This document shows, piece after piece, positions 35,913 through 44,659 of a DNA stretch of 64,000 bases. Numbering within the stretch: the first letter of the stretch is position 1; every line of letters starts with the position of its first letter. Under the pieces are notes generated by a model. It had not been told where the DNA came from. It saw only the letters and a program-made list of their open reading frames with translations, and searched no databases. Position numbers and translations under genes: made by a program. Source of the DNA: CAZLWA01 sp964563165 (lineage in GTDB: Bacteria > CLD3 > SB21); contig CAZLWA010000030.1 of assembly GCA_964563165.1 (NCBI GenBank), forward strand, positions 1-64,000, given 5' to 3'.

Positions 35913-37703
35913 TTATTTCACGAGCAGCATCTTCCTCGATTGTACAAATTCTCCCGCTTCGATCCTGTAAATGTAAACTCCCGAAGCAAGCTTCGATGCG
36001 TCGAATGTGATCTTGTAAAATCCTGCCGGTTTTGTCTCGTTCACCAATTCTGCGATTTCCCGTCCCATGACATCGTAAACTTTTAGACTCACACTCGCCG
36101 TCCGGGGAAGTGCATAACTGATCGTCGTCATCGGATTAAAAGGGTTCGGGTAGTTCGCATCCAACGCAAAGGCTTTGGGAAGCGATACGTTCTGTTTGTC
36201 TAAAGCTTCTTTTGCCCTGGACTTGGACATCGCCTGATTTCCCGCTATCATGGCCCGCCTGTCCCAGGCAACAATCTGGCTGTCCAGATCGGCAAACGTG
36301 TCTCCCGTTTCATTCGGATCTGTTTCTTTCCACCGGAATTTATACGGCATATTTCTTACCGATTCTTCGATCGGGAGCAGCAGCGCTTTCTTCTGCCTCG
36401 GCGTCAAGAGGTCAGGATTGAACGCAATACTCTCGGAAGAAGTCTGGTTACTTGAACTTGCCTGATTATCATCGCCGGTCATGAAAGCGCGCTGCTCCTC
36501 GCCCCAGCAACCGTAGTAAACGACATGAAGTTCATTCGACGACCAGATCGCTAGTGGCCCTGCGCTGTCCTGCATATAACATTTGAGTGTGAAATTATTA
36601 TTGCACTGAGCAGAAGGTGTGATCTGACAAAGGGAATCGCCATACGTATTCTGCCATACGCCTCCTAACGAATCCCATCTGACGAACCATAAGTAATAGA
36701 ACCGCCCGTCGGATGGATGCGCTCCGCCGTTGTGAGTGCAGTAATAAGGAATGGAGTATTTATGGTCGAAATAGCCGGGGCCTGTGATCGTGTTGTATTG
36801 GGTGGAGGAGATGTATCGAACCTGACGGTTAATAGGATGGTCAAGATCCAGAGTCTCTGATAGCTCCGGGTCGAAAAGCTTGATCACCTGGCCGGTTGCT
36901 CCATTTGCCCAAGAGCTGAAAAATTTTCCGCTGCTGCTTCTGTTATCGGTAATTAGAGTCGTGGCACCACTTAAATTGTTCTTGGAAATTGAATTGTTAC
37001 CGGCAATATTGTAATTACTATCACCCACTGTGATATTAACTGTGGCCGAAGCATCATTACCGTAAACACTGAGTGTGAGATTTTTGAATCGAGAGGTGTT
37101 CTGAGATTTAGTCAACTGAGCAGCCGAATCGAGTAATTCCCAAATACCATAGCTGCTTTTACTTTCAAGTTCCGCGTTACCATATTTAAAATAGAGGCCT
37201 CTAACACATTCTGACTCTTCGCCGCAACTTATCAAAGTGAAATCATAATAAATGTAAAAATCCTGCGGATTTCCGACTCCGGTATAGACATCACTTGCTC
37301 CTAAAGGATACCCATAATCGCAATCGCGAAAGTCAATGGTAGCACTTGCTAATGTGTTAAGGATATTTCCATACTGATCTTTTTCTCGAAACTCGATATA
37401 ATATTTTCCGTAATAAACCAAACCATTATTGCTTCCCATTTCACCGGCATCAGGATAAACAGCGTTAAAATGCACGAAATCGAATTCCTTGCTGTTATAG
37501 GAAGTGTCCGACAAAGGCACCGGATTAAAGTTACCGTCATAAAGATATGAAGGTCCGGTACCGATATTAATAGGCCGAATGAATACTTTATAAATACCTG
37601 TAGCAGGCTTATTTTTATAACTCGCTTCCAATTCCCAATCAGTAGAATATATTTTGTTAAAACAAAATATATTTAGAGCGAAGATCACAATTAATTTATT
37701 CAT
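35913..37703 (-). CDS. Secreted protein with type IX secretion sorting domain
   Basis: A 596-residue extracellular or surface protein. Signal peptide at 1-20 (MNKLIVIFALNIFCF). The middle (20-500) has no recognised domain; it is beta-rich with many Asn, Ser and Tyr and scattered Cys. The C-terminal 80 residues are a T9SS type A sorting domain: YPNPFNPMTTISYALP, VYDVMGREIAELVN, GFYKITFDASKLASGVYIYR. It follows the PQQ-propeller lipoprotein gene by 18 bases, so the two form one unit. Base composition is more AT-rich than in the neighbours. Function unknown. Confidence 0.85.
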   Translation of the reverse strand: MNKLIVIFALNIFCFNKIYSTDWELEASYKNKPATGIYKVFIRPINIGTGPSYLYDGNFNPVPLSDTSYNSKEFDFVHFNAVYPDAGEMGSNNGLVYYGKYYIEFREKDQYGNILNTLASATIDFRDCDYGYPLGASDVYTGVGNPQDFYIYYDFTLISCGEESECVRGLYFKYGNAELESKSSYGIWELLDSAAQLTKSQNTSRFKNLTLSVYGNDASATVNITVGDSNYNIAGNNSISKNNLSGATTLITDNRSSSGKFFSSWANGATGQVIKLFDPELSETLDLDHPINRQVRYISSTQYNTITGPGYFDHKYSIPYYCTHNGGAHPSDGRFYYLWFVRWDSLGGVWQNTYGDSLCQITPSAQCNNNFTLKCYMQDSAGPLAIWSSNELHVVYYGCWGEEQRAFMTGDDNQASSSNQTSSESIAFNPDLLTPRQKKALLLPIEESVRNMPYKFRWKETDPNETGDTFADLDSQIVAWDRRAMIAGNQAMSKSRAKEALDKQNVSLPKAFALDANYPNPFNPMTTISYALPRTASVSLKVYDVMGREIAELVNETKPAGFYKITFDASKLASGVYIYRIEAGEFVQSRKMLLVK

Positions 37704-37721
37704 GACTCCTCCAAATTGTTT

Positions 37722-39038
37722 TTACTTGATTGCATAAAGTTTGTTTATTCCTTGTCCGGATTCAACATTGGTCGTGGCGAAATAGATTGTTCCATCAGGT
37801 GATAACGCCAAATATGCATGAAAGCCTGTTGAATTAGCCTCTGTGATTTGTTTTGTCCACAGCGTTGTTGTACCTGTTCTCGAAGCTGCCATCATATACG
37901 GATCAAAATTCGGCCCTCCGTCGCTTACAATAAACAAGGTTCCCTCATCATCAATGAGGGGTGCGGCAAATTGGGAGAGATAGGCTGGCGCTTCAGCCAC
38001 TACCGTAATATTCGTTCCGGTTAATTTATCGAGTTTGTACAAAGCCCCGAAAGCGCCGAAATACAGATAGTCACCCCGCAGTACGGGCTGAGTCATGCCG
38101 CCGATGAATCCCACGCTTCCTTCCCACCTGAGATTTCCGTTCCTATCCCATGATTTGATGTTATTTTGATTTGTCTTGAGATAGAGATTTTCATCTTCGT
38201 CAACGAGTATACCGTCTTTGCCGCCATCATTTTCATAGTCCACCGGATAGAACCATCTCTTGTGGCCGTTGAAATCCAAAGCGAGAATTCCATACTGGAA
38301 AAAAGCACAAAAAATACGGCTTTTGCTTAGCGATATCTGTGAACAATATCCGATAAACGTGTCATTCACGAAACGCCATTTAATGCTGCCGTCGGAATTG
38401 AAACAATAAATCGTATCATTTCCAGTGTATATGTTTCCATTGTCATCCACTGCGCTCGAATTAATTGTAACTTTATAATGCCACTTGATCAACCCATCCT
38501 CCGGCCGAATCGCAAACAAACCGCTGTCAGGACAATCGTAATACAATGTTCCGTCTTTGCCAAGAGCGATTGACTGCTCGTACACTGCTGCAATTCCATT
38601 CGGGCCGAGATCTTCGGGACATTTGAAAAACCACTTTAAAAATCCGGAAGATGAGACTGCCATTAAACCGGAATTGCGCAATCCGACACCTGTAGTTTCT
38701 CCCGGATATTCACCCACAATATAGATCGTTCCGTCATCGCCGATCACCGGGGGCGCTTCTGATCCGGGGCCTCCGATAGCAAAACTCCATTGCACCTGAG
38801 GAATCGTCTTAGGTCCCGTAATACAGCCCTTTTGTCTGATTCCCGCCGCTCGCTTCGAGTTCTGTAAGTCTCCACGTCCGTGCGTCCAGTTGGCATCCGA
38901 TGCACTAATCTCTCCATCGACACATCTCTCGGGTTCAACTCTTTTATCATGCTCGCAGGCATAGAAGAAAAGGAAGGTTAGGAAAAGAGTTATCAGCGAA
39001 ACTAAGATCTTGGATTTCATGTTAATTCCTTTATTCAT
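37722..39038 (-). CDS. PQQ-like beta-propeller lipoprotein
   Basis: About 438 residues with a lipoprotein signal peptide (LITLFLTFLFFYAC) and then seven or so propeller blades of the PQQ type (VIGDDGTIYIVGEYPG, ALGKDGTLYYDC, AVDDNGNIYTGN, VDEDENLYLKTN, IDDEGTLFIVSD, LSPDGTIYFATTN). No catalytic site is expected; such propellers are surface or periplasmic scaffolds. The start is uncertain: ATG at 39038 suits the extreme SD at 39043-39054, while the ATG at 39020 has its own AAAGGA and gives a more typical signal peptide. First gene of a unit with the T9SS protein. Confidence 0.88.
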   Translation of the reverse strand: MNKGINMKSKILVSLITLFLTFLFFYACEHDKRVEPERCVDGEISASDANWTHGRGDLQNSKRAAGIRQKGCITGPKTIPQVQWSFAIGGPGSEAPPVIGDDGTIYIVGEYPGETTGVGLRNSGLMAVSSSGFLKWFFKCPEDLGPNGIAAVYEQSIALGKDGTLYYDCPDSGLFAIRPEDGLIKWHYKVTINSSAVDDNGNIYTGNDTIYCFNSDGSIKWRFVNDTFIGYCSQISLSKSRIFCAFFQYGILALDFNGHKRWFYPVDYENDGGKDGILVDEDENLYLKTNQNNIKSWDRNGNLRWEGSVGFIGGMTQPVLRGDYLYFGAFGALYKLDKLTGTNITVVAEAPAYLSQFAAPLIDDEGTLFIVSDGGPNFDPYMMAASRTGTTTLWTKQITEANSTGFHAYLALSPDGTIYFATTNVESGQGINKLYAIK

Positions 39039-39042
39039 TTTC

Positions 39043-39054
39043 ATCACCTCCTTT
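39043..39054 (-). promoter_or_regulatory. Full-length Shine-Dalgarno sequence
   Basis: Read on the minus strand: AAAGGAGGTGAT, a complete complement of the 16S rRNA tail, spaced correctly for the ATG at 39038. It shows that strong SD-led initiation is used in this organism. Confidence 0.75.
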
Positions 39055-39436
39055 TAAAATAAGGGTTTACGGTTAGCAAAGCCAGCGATTTTAGAGACAG
39101 CTGCGTTCTGCGCATGTACAATAGATTCAAAAACAGCCGTCATGCAGCTTATTCAGATTAAACTGTGTCAAAACAAAAGGCAATGAGATTGGTCATTTAA
39201 TGACAAAGAAATTTTAGTAAATACGCAAAACCTGGACAGTTGGAGAAATCAGGATTTAGATTGAATCGGCTGACGAATGACAGGAATCTTTATGAGGAAG
39301 GAAGTAAAAAAAAGCCCCGTAAGCCAACCCTACGAGACTTTGAAAACCATAACCGCAAAGCGCGCAAAGAGCTTTTTATTTCTTTGCGTTCGGAGTTTAT
39401 CCCGCTGAAGGCGCAACGGTCAGACACATCAGTTAT
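39055..39436. other. Intergenic region with palindrome, terminator and repeats
   Basis: A 382-base gap between two minus-strand units. It holds the perfect palindrome GTCATTTAATGAC (39192-39204), a possible operator upstream of the propeller lipoprotein, then the ino1 terminator at 39306, then CGCAAAG-type words (39347-39390). A 66-codon plus-strand frame at 39240 is built from these repeats and is not called as a gene. Confidence 0.6.
39306..39339 (-). terminator. Rho-independent terminator for the inositol operon
   Basis: Read on the minus strand: AGTCTCGTA, a 9-base loop, TACGGGGCT, then seven T. The stem has G-T pairs. It lies about 100 bases after the stop of ino1 and resembles the terminator at 35708. 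Confidence 0.72.
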
Positions 39437-40753
39437 CTAATCGTAATATTCCAATCCCAGATGCGTGATCAGTTCCTCGCCTTTCATCCAGCGCAGCGTG
39501 TTCTTCAATTTCATCAATTGAATGAACAAGTCGTGCTCGGGATACAGCGAAGCAGCGTGCTGCGGGCTTTTGAAATAAAAAGACAGCCATTCCTGAATGC
39601 CCTTGAAACCCACTCGCCCCGCGAGATCCAAAAATATCGCCAGATCCAAGACGATCGGCGCCGCCAGGATCGAATCGCGGCAAAGAAAATCCACTTTGAT
39701 CTGCATCGGATACCCGAGCCAGCCGAAAATATCTATGTTGTCCCAGCCTTCTTTATTATCGCCGCGCGGAGGATAGTAATTGATCCGCACCACATGCGAA
39801 ATTTTTCCGTACAGGTCGGGATACAATTGCGGCTGCAGAATATGCTCGAGTACGGAGAGTTTACTTTCTTCTTTGGTCTTAAACGATTCCGGGTCGTCCA
39901 GAACTTCGCCGTCGCGGTTGCCCAGAATATTCGTCGAGAACCAGCCGTTCATGCCAAGCAGACGCGCTTTGAATCCGGGTGCAAGTATCGTCTTCATCAG
40001 CGTTTGTCCCGTCTTGAAATCCTTCCCCATGATCGGCACCTGATTCTTGATTGCGAGATCCACCAGCGCCGGCACATCGCCGGAAAGATTCGGCGCGCCG
40101 TTGGCGTAAGGGATTTTTTCCATGATCGCGGCATACGCGTAGATCATGCTGGAGGCGATATTGGGGTCGTTTTCGCGCAGTCCCTTTTCAAAACTTTCGA
40201 TCGTTTGATGCACGTCGGTCGGCTGAATGAACACTTCCGTCGAACCGCACCATACCATGACGAGGCGGTCGCAGTGATTATTTTTTTTGAAATCCTGCAT
40301 ATCCTTCCGCAGTTGATCCGCCAGATCCATTTTATTTTTCCCCGACTTAACGTTCGGGCCGGTGAGCCGTTTGACATATTTCTGATCGAAGACAGCTTTC
40401 ATCGGCTTGATCGCTTCCAGTTCGCTTTTGACCTGGTTGAGCAGGTCCTTTTCCAGCACGCCCGCTTTCATCGCGGCCTGATAGGCGTTGTCCTCAAAAA
40501 TATCCCAGCCGCCGAAAACGATCTGATCCAATCCGGCGATCGGAATAAAATCTTTGATGAACGGGGAACGCTTTTCCGTGCGTTTGCCGAGGCGGATGGT
40601 GCCCATCTGGGTCAGTGATCCGATAGGCTTGGCCAACCCTTTGCGAATGGCCATCACGCCCGCGATCATGGTCGTCGAAACGGCGCCCATACCCGGCGTA
40701 AGCACACCCAGCTTGCCTTGAGCACTTTTTATTTCGATCGGTTTCTTGTCCAA
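39437..40753 (-). CDS. ino1: Myo-inositol-1-phosphate synthase
   Basis: A 438-residue NAD-dependent enzyme that makes inositol phosphate from glucose-6-phosphate. Seen: GVLTPGMGAVSTTMIAGV, GGWDIFEDNAYQAA, VWCGSTEV, GDVPALVDLAI, GKDFKTGQTLMKTILAPGFKARLLG and GWFSTNILGNRDGEVLDDP. Length and motifs are complete. It is the second gene after a CDP-alcohol phosphatidyltransferase (25-base gap), which together indicate phosphatidylinositol-type lipid synthesis. Confidence 0.95.
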   Translation of the reverse strand: MDKKPIEIKSAQGKLGVLTPGMGAVSTTMIAGVMAIRKGLAKPIGSLTQMGTIRLGKRTEKRSPFIKDFIPIAGLDQIVFGGWDIFEDNAYQAAMKAGVLEKDLLNQVKSELEAIKPMKAVFDQKYVKRLTGPNVKSGKNKMDLADQLRKDMQDFKKNNHCDRLVMVWCGSTEVFIQPTDVHQTIESFEKGLRENDPNIASSMIYAYAAIMEKIPYANGAPNLSGDVPALVDLAIKNQVPIMGKDFKTGQTLMKTILAPGFKARLLGMNGWFSTNILGNRDGEVLDDPESFKTKEESKLSVLEHILQPQLYPDLYGKISHVVRINYYPPRGDNKEGWDNIDIFGWLGYPMQIKVDFLCRDSILAAPIVLDLAIFLDLAGRVGFKGIQEWLSFYFKSPQHAASLYPEHDLFIQLMKLKNTLRWMKGEELITHLGLEYYD

Positions 40754-40778
40754 GTTCTTTCCTCCGTAACGTTGAGAA

Positions 40779-41522
40779 CTATATCAATGATTTTTCTTTT
40801 TTCTCGGGAATCCGTTCGCTCGCAGCTTCCATTTTGGCGATCTGGCGCTGGCAGTGGATCATGCGCTGGACCGAAGTGTAATTGGCCAAAAAAGCAACGA
40901 TGACGATGGGAACGGTGAAAATATAGATCGGTTTGAAAAGATGAATGCCGTTAAATTCGAAAATGAAATTCGGGTCCATGATCAATGTGGACATTCCGCA
41001 GAACATGGATCCGAAGCCCAGCCAAACGATGCGCTCCGGGCGCTGCATGAGCCCCACTTTGCTGTCAATGTGCAGCGTTTCCGCCCTTGCCCGAATATAG
41101 CTGACCATGGTCGAACCGCCGAGCGCGATAAAACAAAATACGGATTCATAAAAATAACCCTGCGCCACAAGATACCCTCCCATGCCTAAAAACATGATGA
41201 CTTCGCTGTAACGATCCAGTACGGAATCATACAGCGCGCCGAAACGCGTCGTCAATCCCGCTGCGCGAGCAATTTTTCCGTCCAGCAGGTCGCAGAGACC
41301 GCCGAGTAAGATCAGAAAACCTCCCCAGCCGATGTAGTTCAGATCCTGGCGCGTGCCGAAGCGCGCCCCGAGAACGAACGAAAGCGCCGCGGCTACGTTC
41401 AAAAGCAATCCCAGCGTGGTGAACCAATTGGGGTTGACTTTCATACGGCTGAATAATCGGATCAAAGGCTGAATCAGATGTGTAAATCCATTCTGAATGG
41501 ATTTGGGAAGCATCGTGCTCAA
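40779..41522 (-). CDS. CDP-alcohol phosphatidyltransferase, probable inositol-lipid synthase
   Basis: A 247-residue inner-membrane enzyme with about six helices. The full catalytic motif D-G-x2-A-R-x8-G-x3-D-x3-D is present in DGKIARAAGL ... FGALYDSVLD. The class joins CDP-diacylglycerol to an alcohol phosphate. The family alone does not fix the alcohol, but the coupling to ino1 makes inositol phosphate the best guess, as in bacterial phosphatidylinositol-phosphate synthases. The ATG is 10 codons upstream of the first amphipathic helix. Confidence 0.9.
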   Translation of the reverse strand: MSTMLPKSIQNGFTHLIQPLIRLFSRMKVNPNWFTTLGLLLNVAAALSFVLGARFGTRQDLNYIGWGGFLILLGGLCDLLDGKIARAAGLTTRFGALYDSVLDRYSEVIMFLGMGGYLVAQGYFYESVFCFIALGGSTMVSYIRARAETLHIDSKVGLMQRPERIVWLGFGSMFCGMSTLIMDPNFIFEFNGIHLFKPIYIFTVPIVIVAFLANYTSVQRMIHCQRQIAKMEAASERIPEKKEKSLI

Positions 41523-41658
41523 AGACAGTTTCCTTCCAAATCAAAACAAAAAATATCGCAAGACCGTTATCCGGAAACAAAAGAATCTAAAAATTGCCCG
41601 CGAAATAAGCAAGGCAAAACTTCGTCACGGAAATGCCGGACAGCGCTTTGGAACTGTC

Positions 41659-41687
41659 TTGACAAAGAATTCTTTAATACCTACATT
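41659..41687 (+). promoter_or_regulatory. Candidate sigma70-type promoter for the CDF gene
   Basis: TTGACA, 17 bases, TACATT, about 43 bases before the ATG at 41730, in the divergent gap shared with the inositol operon. Confidence 0.45.
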
Positions 41688-41729
41688 TATTTTGTTAACG
41701 GTAAAACGGCATCATTTTTTAGAATCATC

Positions 41730-43124
41730 ATGGCGTTTGACAAACACATGCAGGCGGATAAGGCCCGTGTGGCCCTGTCTTCCGTTTTTGCGGCGATTTT
41801 TCTCACGGCGGCAAAACTGGTCGTCGGAATCGGCACCGGCAGTTTGGGCATTTTGTCCGAAGCCGTTCACTCCGGGCTGGATCTGGGCGCCGCCCTCATC
41901 ACGTATATCGCCGTGCGGCTGTCCGACAAACCGGCGGACGAAGATCATTCCTACGGGCACGGCAAGATCGAAAATATTTCCGCGCTGCTGCAGACCGGCC
42001 TTCTCATGCTCACCTGTTTTATTATTATCAGAGCCGCGATCGGCCGCCTGTTTTTTCAACACGTTGACGTGGAAGTGACGGCGTGGAGTTTTGCGGTGCT
42101 GATCGTTTCCGTAGCGGTGGATTACACGCGTTCACGTGCGCTGTCGAGGATGGCGAAAACTTACCGCAGCCAGGCTTTGGAAGCGGATGCGCTGCATTTT
42201 TCGACGGACATCTGGAGTTCGATGGTGGTCGTGATCGGGTTGGCGTTTACGTATTTTGGTTTTCACAGCGGCGATTCCATCGCGGCGATCGGCGTGGCGA
42301 TCTTTGTCCTGATCATCAGCGGCCGCCTGCTGAAAAAAACCATCGAAGCGCTGACCGACTCCATTCCGAAGGACATTGAAGAAAAAATCAAAGCGCTGAT
42401 GAAGACGATCGATCGGGTGCACAGCTATCATAATCTGCGGGTACGCCAGTCGGGCTCAAAATTCTTTGTCGATATGTACGTCCATATCAAACGCACGGTG
42501 CCGTTCGAGCTGGCGCATCACGTCACGGATGAGGTGGAAAATAAGATTTCGATCATTGTGCGTAACGCAGACATTGTCATCCACATGGAGCCGTATGAGA
42601 CCGAGGATGAAAGCCTTATTGATAAGATCCGCATGATCGTTGTGGAGGAGGGTCTGGCCTGCCATAACGTGAGGGCGCAAAAAGTGCGCAACGATTATTA
42701 CGTGGACTTTCATCTGGAGTGCGAAGGGATTATTTCATTTGCCGATGCGCATCTTGCGTCCACGCGCATTGAAAAGAAATTGATGCAGAAAATCCCGGAG
42801 ATCAAAACCGTAAAGATCCACATCGAAGATGCCCGCGACCGCGTGCTCCCCGCGGAAGATATTACGGACCGGTCGCAGGCGCTGATCCGGCGTATCAAAC
42901 GCATGGCCATCGATGAATCGGCTATCAGGGAATGCACGGAGGTAATCGTGATGCAGGTCGAAGGGCAAAAAAAGCTCATGATGAATTGCCTCATTGATCC
43001 CGGCTTATCGCTGGACGGCGTTCATGCAGTGACCACGGCTTTGGAAAATAGAATTCATACTGCCGTTCCGGAAATTTCACATATTGTGATCCACCCTGAA
43101 ATTTCGGAAATACCGGCGCTTTAA
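41730..43124 (+). CDS. Cation diffusion facilitator with extended multi-domain tail
   Basis: A 464-residue metal cation/proton antiporter. Six membrane helices; metal-site motifs HSGLDLGA (helix 2) and ADALHFSTD (helix 5), and the EDHSYGHGKIE loop. The cytoplasmic ZT dimerisation domain (about 205-290) ends in IVIHMEP. Two more copies of the same ferredoxin-like domain follow (about 295-372, ending VKIHIED, and about 385-460, ending IVIHPE). Ordinary CDF proteins are about 300 residues with one copy. The frame is open to 41478, but that region is upstream DNA; the ATG at 41730 gives the normal N-terminus. Confidence 0.93.
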   Translation: MAFDKHMQADKARVALSSVFAAIFLTAAKLVVGIGTGSLGILSEAVHSGLDLGAALITYIAVRLSDKPADEDHSYGHGKIENISALLQTGLLMLTCFIIIRAAIGRLFFQHVDVEVTAWSFAVLIVSVAVDYTRSRALSRMAKTYRSQALEADALHFSTDIWSSMVVVIGLAFTYFGFHSGDSIAAIGVAIFVLIISGRLLKKTIEALTDSIPKDIEEKIKALMKTIDRVHSYHNLRVRQSGSKFFVDMYVHIKRTVPFELAHHVTDEVENKISIIVRNADIVIHMEPYETEDESLIDKIRMIVVEEGLACHNVRAQKVRNDYYVDFHLECEGIISFADAHLASTRIEKKLMQKIPEIKTVKIHIEDARDRVLPAEDITDRSQALIRRIKRMAIDESAIRECTEVIVMQVEGQKKLMMNCLIDPGLSLDGVHAVTTALENRIHTAVPEISHIVIHPEISEIPAL

Positions 43125-43139
43125 CTCATTTGGATCCGG

Positions 43140-43910
43140 ATGAACGTGGGTATGTATTTTGAAACGATCGGAAGCATCTGCGTAGGAAGATTCGAGGTCT
43201 TTGAAAACGCGCCCGCGGTCCGGGCTTTTTTCACGACCCGTACCGGGGGCGTGAGCAAGGCGCCGTTTGATTCGCTGAATTTAGGCCTGCATTCCGACGA
43301 TCCGAAAGAAAATGTCCTGGAGAACCGGAAGCGGCTATTTTCTGCGCTGGAAATACCGGAAGATCGAATCGTGCGGCAGCATCAGATTCACGAAGCGGCG
43401 GTCGCCTATGTGAGCGAGCCCGGATTGCAGGACAGTACGGATGCAATGTTTACCGACGTGCCGAATTTATTCTTGACCGTCAGCGCGGCGGATTGTGTGC
43501 CGATCTTGTTCTTTGAACCGAAGAAGCATATTGCAGGGGTTATTCACGCCGGGTGGCGCGGAACGGAAAAACGGATCGCGTTTCACACGATCGACAAAGT
43601 GAAGAATCAGTTTCACCTGAACGGGTCCGAGATTTTTGCCGCCGTCGGGCCGTCGATCGGGGCGGAACATTACGAAGTGAGCGAAGAAGTAGCACAGAAG
43701 TTCGATCCGGAATTTGTTGTGAGAAACGGCACGCGAAAGCCGCATCTGGACCTATGGAAAGCTAACGCGGATCAACTCCGGCAGGCAGGAATCAGGAATA
43801 TATCGGTATCGAACTATTGCACGTTCACGCATCGCGATCTGTTTTTTTCGCATCGCGCCAGCGGCGGCAAAACAGGCCGCATGCTGGGCATGATCGGCTT
43901 TACACGGTAA
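43140..43910 (+). CDS. pgeF: Peptidoglycan editing factor PgeF
   Basis: A 256-residue copper-oxidase-fold (YfiH/DUF152) enzyme, a purine nucleoside or muropeptide-editing hydrolase depending on the member. Motifs: TTRTGGVSKAPFDSLNLG, SAADCVPILF, GVIHAGWRGT, and the C-terminal CTFTHRDLFFSHRASGGKTGRM. The metal-site His, Cys and His are present. It begins 15 bases after the CDF gene and is probably co-transcribed with it, the PAS protein and trmJ. Confidence 0.94.
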   Translation: MNVGMYFETIGSICVGRFEVFENAPAVRAFFTTRTGGVSKAPFDSLNLGLHSDDPKENVLENRKRLFSALEIPEDRIVRQHQIHEAAVAYVSEPGLQDSTDAMFTDVPNLFLTVSAADCVPILFFEPKKHIAGVIHAGWRGTEKRIAFHTIDKVKNQFHLNGSEIFAAVGPSIGAEHYEVSEEVAQKFDPEFVVRNGTRKPHLDLWKANADQLRQAGIRNISVSNYCTFTHRDLFFSHRASGGKTGRMLGMIGFTR

Positions 43911-43931
43911 GGAATTTGGATTAACAGGTTA

Positions 43932-44654
43932 ATGATTATGGACAACATTCATCGCTATTTTGACAATTTGATTCAAAACGCGGGCGACGCGATCTTCGCT
44001 GTCGGTAAAACGCAGACGATTCTTTTCTGGAATCGCGGCGCGGAGGAATTACTCGGATTCAAGCCGGCGGATATCGTCGGCAAAAATGTGGATATGCTTT
44101 CGCCCTATGAGAATAAGCGGCAAATGCGTTCGATGGTCGTGGAAGTTTTCGAAGAAGGTACGCTCAAGAACCTGGAATGCGAACTGACCAACAAGGACGG
44201 GCGTATCGCCGCCGTGTACATAACGGCATCGCCGGTCTACGACGAAAATGAAAACGTGGTCGCGGTATCGATGATCGCGAAAGACGTTTCCGACCAGAAT
44301 AAATTACTGCTCACCCTGATCGAGAAAGAAAAGCGTGCGGCGCGCCTCGAAGCGCTTGTGCAGTCCCTGACCACGGTATCGCATTATATCCGTAATTCCG
44401 CCGCGGTCATTTCCGCGAAAGCGGAAGTTTCACATCAAATAGATGAATTGAAAACATACCATGAACTGGTCGCCCTCTGTTTGAAAGAGACCAAACGCAT
44501 CGTTGCGGTGATCGAGTCGTTGAACGATATGGTGAGGGAAGTCGGAGAGAGCGGTGAAGCTATCGAGACCGCGGAAATGCCCGGAGCGCCGTCACGCGTG
44601 ATCGACATCGAAGAGCGCCTCAAAGAACGCCTCAAAAACATGGACGAAGAATAA
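43932..44654 (+). CDS. PAS-domain protein with a kinase-less dimerisation helix
   Basis: A 240-residue soluble sensor. PAS domain at about 5-125 (NAGDAIFAVGKTQTILFWNRGAEELLGF, ASPVYDENENVVAVSMIAKDVS). It is followed by long helices including SLTTVSHYIRNSAAVISAKAEV, which looks like a HisKA dimerisation helix with a His. The ATPase domain expected next is missing and the protein ends in an acidic/basic tail. It is either a signalling adaptor or a sensor that uses a kinase domain from elsewhere. It lies 5 bases before trmJ. Confidence 0.83.
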   Translation: MIMDNIHRYFDNLIQNAGDAIFAVGKTQTILFWNRGAEELLGFKPADIVGKNVDMLSPYENKRQMRSMVVEVFEEGTLKNLECELTNKDGRIAAVYITASPVYDENENVVAVSMIAKDVSDQNKLLLTLIEKEKRAARLEALVQSLTTVSHYIRNSAAVISAKAEVSHQIDELKTYHELVALCLKETKRIVAVIESLNDMVREVGESGEAIETAEMPGAPSRVIDIEERLKERLKNMDEE

Positions 44655-44659
44655 GCGTC

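Noticed and set aside
39240..39440. 66-codon frame upstream of ino1 end
   Set aside because: Composed of terminator and CGCAAAG repeats; no RBS or family.
39461..40618. 385-codon open frame on the plus strand
   Set aside because: It lies entirely opposite ino1, has His/Arg/Phe-rich antisense composition and no motif.
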